Shown here piece after piece: positions 25,801 to 32,766 of a stretch of DNA of 32,766 nt (the first letter of the stretch is position 1; the number at the start of each line of letters is the position of its first letter). Source of the DNA: Candidatus Faecousia intestinavium (GTDB lineage Bacteria > Bacillota > Clostridia > Oscillospirales > Oscillospiraceae). The stretch covers positions 1-32,766 of the forward strand of contig DVKV01000207.1 in NCBI GenBank assembly GCA_018715835.1, in the 5' to 3' direction. Position numbers and translations under genes: made by a program. The notes below the pieces were generated by a model. That model saw only the letters and a list, made by a program, of their open reading frames with translations. It was not told where the DNA came from and searched no databases.

Positions 25801-26232
25801 TCTTCCCATCAGCTGAGCAAGAAGCATACAGTGATTTTCTTCCCGTCGGGACAGTTCCCGGTAGACGCAGCCCCACTCTGGCTCCCCCCACCGGGCGGTG
25901 TACTCCGCCGCCGCCTTTCTGGCCCGGTGATAGGACTGGGTCAGTACCTGATCCACCGTTTCCCGTCCCACGGGAACGGGCTGCACCCGGCCCGGATGCT
26001 GACCCTGGAGCCGGCACAGTCCCTTCAGGCAGGCCAGGGTTTCCAGGCTCTCCCGGTAAAGCCGGGCGGCAACGCTCCGATGCTCCGGCGGCAGCGCCCC
26101 CATCAGATACCGGTATGCCCCGGCGGACTGGGCAGCCGGATTCAGCAGCTGCTGCCAATCTGCCTCCGCCCAGGACTGGGCCGGAGCCATTACCCGCTGC
26201 CACACCTGCCGCTCCTTGTTGAAATTTTCCAT
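25798..26232 (-). CDS. Hypothetical helical protein, possibly ferritin-like
   Basis: 144 aa MENFNKERQVWQRVMAPAQSWAEADWQQLLNPAAQSAGAYRYLMGAL...ARLYRESLETLACLKGLCRLQG...LTQSYHRARKAAAEYTARWGEPEWGCVYRELSRREENHCMLLAQLMG; E..H spacing suggestive only. Confidence 0.7.
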   Translation of the reverse strand: MENFNKERQVWQRVMAPAQSWAEADWQQLLNPAAQSAGAYRYLMGALPPEHRSVAARLYRESLETLACLKGLCRLQGQHPGRVQPVPVGRETVDQVLTQSYHRARKAAAEYTARWGEPEWGCVYRELSRREENHCMLLAQLMGR

Positions 26233-26374
26233 TTTCCTTCCCTCCTTCTGTTCCAGTATAGCGGGATTCCGGGAAATTTTGCCGGACCCAGGGAAAATTA
26301 TCTTCCCTTTTCCGTTCATTTGTGCTATAATGGAAAAAAATCTATCCCGGAACCATCCCAAAGGAGGCGCCGCC

Positions 26375-26950
26375 ATGCCCAGAACCAGCAACAAGGCCGA
26401 AGAAATCATGGATTATGTCAACCAATTTATTCAGGAGAACGGCTATTCCCCATCCGTCCGGGAAATCGGCGCCGCTGTGGGGCTGCGCTCCACGGCCTCG
26501 GTAAGCTATCACCTCCAGGCCCTCCAGGATAAGGGGCTACTCCAGTCCCCCGGGGCAAAGGGGCGCAAACGGGCATTGGTCACCGGTGCCCGGCCCGGTC
26601 AGATTCCCGTAGTAGGCGTGGTCACCGCCGGTGTGCCCATTCTGGCGGTGGAAAATCAGGAGGGCACCCTGCCCTGGCAGGAGGCGGACTGCTTCGCCCT
26701 GCGGGTCCGGGGAGACAGCATGATTAACGCCGGAATTCTGGACGGGGACAAGGTGGTAGTCCGGCCCCAGCCCACCGCCGACGACGGCCAGATCGTGGTG
26801 GCCCGGATTGAGGACGAGGCCACGGTAAAGCGGCTGCGCCGCCGGAACGGTCAGGTCTGGCTCATGCCGGAAAACGACCTCTATGACCCCATCGACGGCA
26901 CCTATGCCGAGATCATCGGCATTGTCCGGGGCGTGGTCCGGGAATACTGA
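26375..26950 (+). CDS. lexA: LexA repressor
   Basis: N-terminal wHTH (NGYSPSVREIGAAVGLRSTASVSYHLQALQDKGLL), cleavage-site VTAGVPILA, S24 catalytic GDSMINAGILDGDKVVV and ATVKRL. Confidence 0.95.
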   Translation: MPRTSNKAEEIMDYVNQFIQENGYSPSVREIGAAVGLRSTASVSYHLQALQDKGLLQSPGAKGRKRALVTGARPGQIPVVGVVTAGVPILAVENQEGTLPWQEADCFALRVRGDSMINAGILDGDKVVVRPQPTADDGQIVVARIEDEATVKRLRRRNGQVWLMPENDLYDPIDGTYAEIIGIVRGVVREY

Positions 26951-26962
26951 TGTATTTATTTT

Positions 26963-26978
26963 GCGGACAAATGTCCGC
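26963..26978. promoter_or_regulatory. 16 bp palindrome resembling a LexA-type operator
   Basis: GCGGACA-AA-TGTCCGC; fits CGnAC-N4-GTnCG. Confidence 0.4.
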
Positions 26979-26995
26979 TGTCAGAAAAATAATGC

Positions 26996-27024
26996 TTGAC
27001 AAATTTGCACCCATGGTGTATAAA
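26996..27024 (+). promoter_or_regulatory. Sigma-A-type promoter of the T-box/transport operon
   Basis: TTGACA-N17-TATAAA. Confidence 0.88.
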
Positions 27025-27033
27025 GAGCATAAC

Positions 27034-27309
27034 ATAACTTGAAACCACAGAAGCGGGAGTAAAGCTGCAGGCGCATCCACAGAGAGTTCCGCACAGCTGA
27101 GAGCGGAGCGAAAAGCGGGGCAGCAAATGGGCCGCTGAGGGCAGGGAGAACAGGATTCATCCTCAGTATCTTCTGACGCATTGCCAGCGTTAACGGGCAG
27201 CCGGTGTGTTGGCACCGGGCAGAGCGGTCGGATTTTTCCGGCAAACAAGGTGGTACCGCAGAAATTGTTTTTTCTGTCCTTGTTCCCCTCAGGGGAACAA
27301 GGACTTTTT
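27034..27309 (+). ncRNA. T-box riboswitch leader (probably tryptophan-specific)
   Basis: T-box core AACAAGGTGGTACCGC (27244-27259), AGAGAG...GCTGAGAG Stem I features, terminator GTCCTTGTTCCCC-TCA-GGGGAACAAGGAC-TTTTT (27276-27309) whose 5' arm CCTTGTT can alternatively pair with the T-box AACAAGG; candidate specifier TGG at 27128-27130. Confidence 0.92.
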
Positions 27310-27331
27310 GTTTTCGCAAGGAGGAATGGCT

Positions 27332-27364
27332 ATGATGAAGAAGCTTCCCGGGAGACGATGGTGA
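27332..27364 (+). CDS. Possible leader peptide MMKKLPGRRW
   Basis: ATG 7 nt after GGAGG; 10 codons ending TGG TGA; between the T-box terminator and the transporter gene. Confidence 0.4.
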   Translation: MMKKLPGRRW

Positions 27365-27422
27365 CGGTCAATCGCCCCATCCAAAATCCACACAATTTTC
27401 CATTGAAAAAGGAGTTCTGAAT

Positions 27423-28463
27423 ATGAAAAAGCTTATTTCTCTGATCCTGTCCCTGAGTTTGATTGCCGCCCTGTTTGCCGGCTGTTCCTCCTCCCAGTCC
27501 CCTGAAACCACCCCCGCTGCCGCAGATTCCACCCAGGCAGCAGAAGAAACCCAGGCTGCCGACCCCGCTGCCCAGAGCTTCACCGTTGCCGTGGTACAGC
27601 AGATGGACCACTCCTCCTTGGACGAAATCCGCAACGCCATCGTGGCTCAGCTCAACGCCCTGGCTGCGGAAAATGGTTTTGCCATTACCATTGAGGAGTA
27701 CAACGGTCAGAACGATTCCTCTGTGCTGAATCAGATCGGCGCTCAGGTGGTCTCTGACGGCGTGGATATGATTATCCCCATCGCAACCACCGCCGCCCAG
27801 TGCATGGTCACCGCCGCTGACGGCACCGACATTCCCATTGTCTATGCCGCCATCTCCGATCCCGAGTCCGTGGGCCTCACCGGCATTCCCACCGTCACCG
27901 GCACCTCCGATGCCTTGAACACCCCCTTCATTCTGGACATGATGCTGGCGGTTCAGCCCGATGTAAAGACCGTGGGTCTGCTGTACTCCAACTCCGAAGC
28001 CAACTCCGCCACCCCCATTGCCGAAGCCAAGGCCTACCTGGAGGAAAAGGGCATCGCCTATCTGGAAAAAACCGGCAACACCACCGATGAAATCGTCACC
28101 GCCGCCTCCTCCCTGGTGGGTCGGGTAGAAGCCGTATTCACCCCCACCGACAATGCGGTCATGGGCGCGGAAGGCGCGGTAGCGGAAATTCTCCGGGATG
28201 CGGGCATCGCCCACTACACCGGCGCTGACTCCTTCGTCCTCTCCGGAGCATTTGCCACCTGCGGCGTAAACTACACCGAGCTTGGCACCAAGACCGCCGA
28301 CATGGCCGTTAACATTCTCCTGGGCGGAGAAATTCCCGAATTCCACGTCATGGACGGCGGCATCATCACCGTAAACACTGACACCGCCGAAGCCCTGGGC
28401 ATCGTGTACAACGGCTTTACCAACATGGTGGACACGGTTGTCGAAGTGGCATCCGAGGAATGA
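27423..28463 (+). CDS. ABC transporter substrate-binding lipoprotein (TrpX-like, ABC_sub_bind family)
   Basis: MKKLISLILSLSLIAALFAGCSSS lipobox; FTVAVVQQMDHSSLDEIRNAIVAQLNAL...VYAAISDPESVGLTG...VGLLYSNSEANSATPIAEAKAYLEEKGI; T-box upstream. Confidence 0.9.
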   Translation: MKKLISLILSLSLIAALFAGCSSSQSPETTPAAADSTQAAEETQAADPAAQSFTVAVVQQMDHSSLDEIRNAIVAQLNALAAENGFAITIEEYNGQNDSSVLNQIGAQVVSDGVDMIIPIATTAAQCMVTAADGTDIPIVYAAISDPESVGLTGIPTVTGTSDALNTPFILDMMLAVQPDVKTVGLLYSNSEANSATPIAEAKAYLEEKGIAYLEKTGNTTDEIVTAASSLVGRVEAVFTPTDNAVMGAEGAVAEILRDAGIAHYTGADSFVLSGAFATCGVNYTELGTKTADMAVNILLGGEIPEFHVMDGGIITVNTDTAEALGIVYNGFTNMVDTVVEVASEE

Positions 28464-28487
28464 TTTCCTCTCAATCCAGAAACCCGT

Positions 28488-28509
28488 GGGAGGGCCGATT
28501 GGCCCTCCC
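28488..28509 (+). other. Intercistronic hairpin
   Basis: GGGAGGGCC-GATT-GGCCCTCCC, perfect 9 bp stem, no T-tract. Confidence 0.8.
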
Positions 28510-28548
28510 CGCAGGCCGTAAGAACCTGATTTTGAAGGAGCCGATTCC

Positions 28549-29445
28549 ATGATATCCTCTGCCGTTATTTTCAGTGCCCTGGAGCTGGGCTTTTTGTACG
28601 CCCTGGTGGCCCTGGCCCTGTTTCTCAGCTTCCGGGTGCTGAACATCGCCGACATGACCACCGACGGAGCCTTTACCCTGGGCTGCGCCGTGTCCGCCAC
28701 CATCGCCGTGGCAGGCCATCCCCTGCTGGCCCTGCCCGCTGCCATGCTCTGCGGCGCCTGTGCCGGCGGCGTCACCGCCCTGCTGCAAACCAAGCTGAAA
28801 ATTCCCTCCATTCTGGCGGGCATCATCACCAACACCGGCCTGTACACCGTGAACCTGGCGGTGATGGGCTTTTCCTCCAATGTGAACATGATGCGCAGCG
28901 AAACCCTGTTCACCCTGGTGCAGCCCTACCTGGGCAAGGTCTACAAGCTGCTGCCTGTGGCGCTGATCACCCTGACCCTGGGCGTGCTGCTGGTGCTGTT
29001 CCTGAAAACCCGGCTGGGTCTGAGCATCCGGGCCACCGGCGACAATCCGGACATGGTACGGGCCTCCTCTATCAATACCGGCTTCACCATCACCGTGGGA
29101 CTGTGCATCGCCAACTCCCTGACCGCCCTGTCCGGCGCGGTGCTGGCCCAGTACCAGAAAACCGCCGACATCAACCTGGGCACCGGCATGGTCATCATCG
29201 GCCTGGCCTCCCTGATCATCGGCGAAACCCTGATGCCCCGGGGCCGTCTGTGGCGCAAGGCTCTGGGTGCAATCTTAGGCTCCATCATCTACCGGTTCAT
29301 CATCGCCCTGGCACTGCGGATGGATCTGCCCAGCGAATGCCTGAAGCTGATCTCCGCCACCATTGTGGCCCTGGCCATCGGCCTGCCCGCCATCAAGGGC
29401 GCCATGAAGCCCGCCACCAAAAACGCTGTGAAGGAGGGCAATTAA
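28549..29445 (+). CDS. ABC transporter permease (TrpY-like)
   Basis: 298 aa BPD_transp_2-like: GFLYALVALALFLSFRVLNIADMTTDGAFTLGCAVSATI...TRLGLSIRATGDNPDMVRASSINTGF. Confidence 0.9.
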   Translation: MISSAVIFSALELGFLYALVALALFLSFRVLNIADMTTDGAFTLGCAVSATIAVAGHPLLALPAAMLCGACAGGVTALLQTKLKIPSILAGIITNTGLYTVNLAVMGFSSNVNMMRSETLFTLVQPYLGKVYKLLPVALITLTLGVLLVLFLKTRLGLSIRATGDNPDMVRASSINTGFTITVGLCIANSLTALSGAVLAQYQKTADINLGTGMVIIGLASLIIGETLMPRGRLWRKALGAILGSIIYRFIIALALRMDLPSECLKLISATIVALAIGLPAIKGAMKPATKNAVKEGN

Positions 29446-29446
29446 G

Positions 29447-30250
29447 ATGCTGAAGCTTTCCAATCTGTCCAAAACCTTCAATCCCGGCACGGTAAACGAG
29501 AAAAAGGCGCTGTCCAATGTGAATCTGGAGCTGGCAAAAGGAGACTTTGTCACCATTCTGGGCTCCAACGGGGCAGGAAAATCCACGCTGTTCAACGCCA
29601 TCGCCGGTTCTTTTCCGGTGGACGAGGGCACCATCCGGCTGGACGGAGTGAACATCACCAACCAGCCGGACTACAAGCGCAGCAAATACATCGGGCGGCT
29701 GTTCCAGGACCCGCTGAAAGGCACCGCCCCCAACATGACCATTGAGGAGAATCTGGCCCTGGCCTATATGCGGGCCAGCGAGGGCAGCTCCCCCTTCTCC
29801 ATGATCTCCCGCCGGGAGCGGAAGGAATTCCGGGAGAGGCTTTCCCAGTTGGAACTGGGACTGGAAGACCGGATGGAAAGTCCGGTGGGTCTGCTTTCCG
29901 GCGGCCAGCGCCAGGCCCTGACCTTGCTGATGGCCACGGTGGTCACCCCCAAGCTGCTGCTTCTGGACGAACACACCGCCGCCCTGGACCCTGCAACGGC
30001 GGAGAAGGTTCTCGCTCTGACCCAATCCATTGTAGCGGAGAACCAGATCACCTGCCTGATGATCACCCACAACGTGCCCTCGGCGCTGGCCCTGGGCAAC
30101 CGGACCATTATGATGAGAAACGGCACCATCACCCTGAAACTGTCCGGGAAAGAACGAAAGGCCATGACCACCCAGCGTCTGCTGGATCTGTTCCACAGCC
30201 AGGGCCTGGAAAGCGACCGGATTCTGTTCAGCGCCGGTCCGGAATCCTAA
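29447..30250 (+). CDS. ABC transporter ATP-binding protein (TrpZ-like)
   Basis: Walker A GSNGAGKST, signature LLSGGQRQALTLLMA, Walker B LLLLDEHTAALDP, H-loop MITHN. Confidence 0.95.
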   Translation: MLKLSNLSKTFNPGTVNEKKALSNVNLELAKGDFVTILGSNGAGKSTLFNAIAGSFPVDEGTIRLDGVNITNQPDYKRSKYIGRLFQDPLKGTAPNMTIEENLALAYMRASEGSSPFSMISRRERKEFRERLSQLELGLEDRMESPVGLLSGGQRQALTLLMATVVTPKLLLLDEHTAALDPATAEKVLALTQSIVAENQITCLMITHNVPSALALGNRTIMMRNGTITLKLSGKERKAMTTQRLLDLFHSQGLESDRILFSAGPES

Positions 30251-30251
30251 C

Positions 30252-30289
30252 GATAAATCCCCCGGAGACGTATCTCCGGGGGATTTATC
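30252..30289. terminator. Bidirectional terminator
   Basis: GATAAATCCCCCGGAGA-CGTA-TCTCCGGGGGATTTATC between convergent genes. Confidence 0.88.
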
Positions 30290-31012
30290 TTACAGATATT
30301 GTTCGATGCAGTACCGGCGGCGGTTTTTTGTGCTTTCCCCATATTCGATGGCCTTTTGGGGGCAGCGATTGATGCAGGCCATGCACTGGTAGCACTTGTC
30401 CCCCCATCGGGGTTTCCCATCCGCCATTGTAATGGTTTTGGCGGGGCAGAGAGCGGCGCACTGTCCGCAGCCCACGCAGCGGTCGGTGACAGCAAAGGGT
30501 TTGGTGCTTCGAGCGTAGCCGTTGAAGCCCTTGTTGATCAAATTGGATTTCAGGAAGGCCAGCTTTCCCTCCTCCACCCGGTATACCCGCTCCCGGCGGC
30601 CGATCTCCCCGGCGATGGTCTCCAGCAACTTCCTGGCGGCAGCCAGCTTCTCCCGGACTTCCTCCGGGGCGTCCAGCTCCGAACCCACCACATAGTTGTT
30701 GGGCATTGCCAGGCTGTAGCTGCTGTCCAGAGGGAAAATCTTGGACAGTTTTTTCATGGCCTGACCGGCGTCGGCGCCGCAGGTACACAGGCCGAAGGTG
30801 AAGGCATCCGTCTTTGGAAGCTTTTTTACAAAGTCCAGCATGGGCTCCGGCACGCCCCAGGCGTAGATGGGAAACACCAGCCCCACCCGGGCCTCTCCCG
30901 TCAGGTTGGGAATTGTCCCGTCCAGAATGGATTTTGCCGTATCCCCCAGGCTTTCCGCCAGGGTCTGGGCTGCCCAGCGGGAATTTCCCGTCCCGGAAAA
31001 GTAAAAAATCAT
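30290..31012 (-). CDS. EFR1-type flavodoxin/4Fe-4S ferredoxin fusion
   Basis: MIFYFSGTGNSRWAAQTLAE flavodoxin motif; C-terminal CVGCGQCAALCPAKTI and CYQCMACINRCPQKAI 4Fe-4S motifs. Confidence 0.92.
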   Translation of the reverse strand: MIFYFSGTGNSRWAAQTLAESLGDTAKSILDGTIPNLTGEARVGLVFPIYAWGVPEPMLDFVKKLPKTDAFTFGLCTCGADAGQAMKKLSKIFPLDSSYSLAMPNNYVVGSELDAPEEVREKLAAARKLLETIAGEIGRRERVYRVEEGKLAFLKSNLINKGFNGYARSTKPFAVTDRCVGCGQCAALCPAKTITMADGKPRWGDKCYQCMACINRCPQKAIEYGESTKNRRRYCIEQYL

Positions 31013-31083
31013 GATGCTGTCTCCTTTCGGCCCCGGAGCCCCGGGCATTTACTCCCATTATATCTCATTCATCTGTCAAAAAC

Positions 31084-31110
31084 AAGGGCCGGAGGATTTC
31101 TCCGGCCCTT
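31084..31110 (-). terminator. Terminator of the sigma/DUF4179 operon
   Basis: AAGGGCCGGAG...CTCCGGCCCTT followed on the minus strand by GTTTTTG. Confidence 0.85.
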
Positions 31111-31116
31111 CCATTT

Positions 31117-32103
31117 TTATTTCTCCGGGGGATAGAGTTTGGTTCCGTCCCGCAGCTGGACATAGTCCACTTCCTCCAGGACAATGGGGCCAGTCAAAAA
31201 ACAGGTTGCCCCCTCCGATCCCAGCACATAGGGCCGGAACCGCACCTGGGTCCCGTCTTTCAGCACCACAAAGGAGTCCACGAAGCAGATACCGCCCTTT
31301 TCGTCCGTCCTGCCATTGTAATCCACGCTGACGCTCAGCGTCCGCAGTTCCAGGGAAGTCACGTTGACACGAATATCGGAAAAGGATGCAACCACCGGCT
31401 CCGTGATCATTTCCAAGGATTCATCGTGCAGGGTGTCGAACACAATGTCAAAATCAAAGTCTTCCTCCGTCAGCACCCGATCGGTTCCGTCGCTGTAATA
31501 TCCGATCAGCCCCGGGAAATGAATCCGATAGGTCACCCCCGCTTCCAGGGATTTGGCCCCCTGCTGTTCATACTGGTTTACACGGAGCAGAATCACATCC
31601 GGCGCCTCTTCCATTGGCCCCGAGCCGGCGCTGTAACGCCAATCCGGATGGTCGGGGGCATAGAAATAGTCCTCCAGCGTTCCATCTTCCCGCAGACGAT
31701 ACCCCGGCAGGTAGTTTTCCGCATTCATCACATCTTCGGTTTCAGAGGACAGCCGCAGTTTGATGTAGGCATTGTAGGAATCGGCGATGGCGGACTCCAC
31801 CGTCAGGGTGTAGCCGTCCTTGGTCACGCTCTGGCCGATTACTTTGGTGTTTTCCTCCACAAAGGCGGCCTGACTCTGAGACAATCCCTGTTCCTGCCAA
31901 CGGGAGAAGAACTGCCCGAACCACTCCGGCTCCGTCAGCGCCACATAGGCACATCCCGCCAGAATCAGCACCGCCGCCCCAATGGCCGCCGCCAGCGCCG
32001 GCCGGAACCGGCGGACCGGGATTTCCGTCCGGAATGCCTCCGCCTCCGCCAGAATACTCCCATCCAGATCCGTCATGCCCATCAGAAGTTCTCTGCCTGT
32101 CAT
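31117..32103 (-). CDS. DUF4179-like membrane protein, putative anti-sigma factor
   Basis: N-terminal cytosolic segment, TM FRPALAAAIGAAVLILAGCAYVAL, extracellular domain; start overlaps the sigma-factor stop (ATGA). Confidence 0.8.
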   Translation of the reverse strand: MTGRELLMGMTDLDGSILAEAEAFRTEIPVRRFRPALAAAIGAAVLILAGCAYVALTEPEWFGQFFSRWQEQGLSQSQAAFVEENTKVIGQSVTKDGYTLTVESAIADSYNAYIKLRLSSETEDVMNAENYLPGYRLREDGTLEDYFYAPDHPDWRYSAGSGPMEEAPDVILLRVNQYEQQGAKSLEAGVTYRIHFPGLIGYYSDGTDRVLTEEDFDFDIVFDTLHDESLEMITEPVVASFSDIRVNVTSLELRTLSVSVDYNGRTDEKGGICFVDSFVVLKDGTQVRFRPYVLGSEGATCFLTGPIVLEEVDYVQLRDGTKLYPPEK

Positions 32104-32654
32104 AGGAAAATCCCCTCCTGTTCCAGATACCGGGCCAGCCGCTCCCGGGTGCGCTTGAGCCGCATTTTCACCTGGCTCTCCCCCATGCCGTACCGCCGGG
32201 CCAGCGCCCGGATGGTTTCGCAGTGCCAGTACCGGCGGACAAACAGCACCCGGTTTTCCGCGGGCAGTTCCTGCAAAAACCGGCTGATAGCCCGGGAAAT
32301 CTCCCGCCCTTCCAGTTCCGCCTCCCGCAGCCGGTCGGGAATGCACTGCTCCATTTCCTGGCTGAGGGATACCACCTCCGCCTTCCGCTTGGCGGCGTTC
32401 TGCCAGTCCAGCTTGCCGAAGGCAAAATTCCGGCAGATCTTGGCCAGATACCCATAGAAAAAGCCGGGCCGCTCCGGGGGCACTGTCCGCCAGGTCTGAA
32501 AGTATGTATCGTTTTCGCTTTCTTCGGCGTCCTCCTGATTTTTCAGGATGTTCCGGGCCAGAGCCAGGAGCCGTATCCCATACCGTTCCCGGGTGCAGGC
32601 GATGGCCCGCTGGTCTCTGGCAAAAAATAAATCCAGAATCTGTTCGTCATCCAT
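32100..32654 (-). CDS. ECF-like sigma-70 family RNA polymerase sigma factor
   Basis: 184 aa; NQEDAEESENDTYFQTWRTVPPERPGFFYGYLAKICRNFA region 2; ELPAENRVLFVRRYWHCETIRALARRYGMGESQVKMRLKRTRERLARYLEQEG region 4. Confidence 0.92.
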   Translation of the reverse strand: MDDEQILDLFFARDQRAIACTRERYGIRLLALARNILKNQEDAEESENDTYFQTWRTVPPERPGFFYGYLAKICRNFAFGKLDWQNAAKRKAEVVSLSQEMEQCIPDRLREAELEGREISRAISRFLQELPAENRVLFVRRYWHCETIRALARRYGMGESQVKMRLKRTRERLARYLEQEGIFL

Positions 32655-32766
32655 GTCTGTTCCTCCCCTCCGAAGGTCGTCTCACCCCATATGAGGGATT
32701 TTCATACCCCAGGGTCACACATCAGAAATTATATTTTTCCAGAACTCCTGAAAAAAAGCAAGGAAA

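Noticed and set aside
25622-25816. 64 aa ORF across the multi-hairpin element
   Set aside because: Reads through perfect hairpins and a terminator; no RBS or domain; structure explains the sequence better.
27330-28913. 527 aa Gly-rich minus-strand ORF
   Set aside because: Antisense to the lipoprotein and permease; Gly-rich composition is from reverse-reading of Ala/Thr/Pro codons.

Overview
The window looks like a gene-dense chromosomal segment from a GC-rich, spore-forming Bacillota, probably Clostridia/Oscillospiraceae-like (inferred from SpoIIP, a Spo0A-type DNA-binding domain, LexA, RqcH, mini-RNase III and a T-box). No rRNA, tRNA, CRISPR array, transposase or integrase was recognised. 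From left to right: a heat-shock operon (hrcA-grpE-dnaK, minus strand, CIRCE operator); rqcH and mrnC; a Gx-type transporter; a PadR/DUF1700/membrane-protein operon; a C39-like peptidase; a lipoprotein; a Nudix hydrolase and a diacylglycerol-kinase-family protein; a GDPD; a small operon with a sigma-region-4-like protein; tadA; spoIIP convergent with a stand-alone Spo0A C-terminal-domain protein; an XRE/ImmA-like pair; bioY-birA with a BirA-type operator; a FliB-like protein; a DivIVA-like coiled coil; assorted small proteins; a large ParB-like + BMP-domain fusion; a metallophosphoesterase and DUF2461; dapA-dapB-dapF; lexA; a T-box-controlled TrpXYZ-like ABC transporter; an EFR1-type flavodoxin/ferredoxin; and an ECF-like sigma factor with a DUF4179-type partner. 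The observations most worth follow-up are (1) a ~250 bp non-coding element of stacked near-perfect hairpins after dapF, bounded by two related 24-25 bp palindromes; (2) the receiver-less Spo0A-type regulator with a 65 bp nested inverted repeat upstream; (3) the cytoplasmic ParB-like/BMP fusion; and (4) a possible Trp-ending leader peptide between the T-box and the transporter. All functional calls come from reading the sequence. No database search was run.
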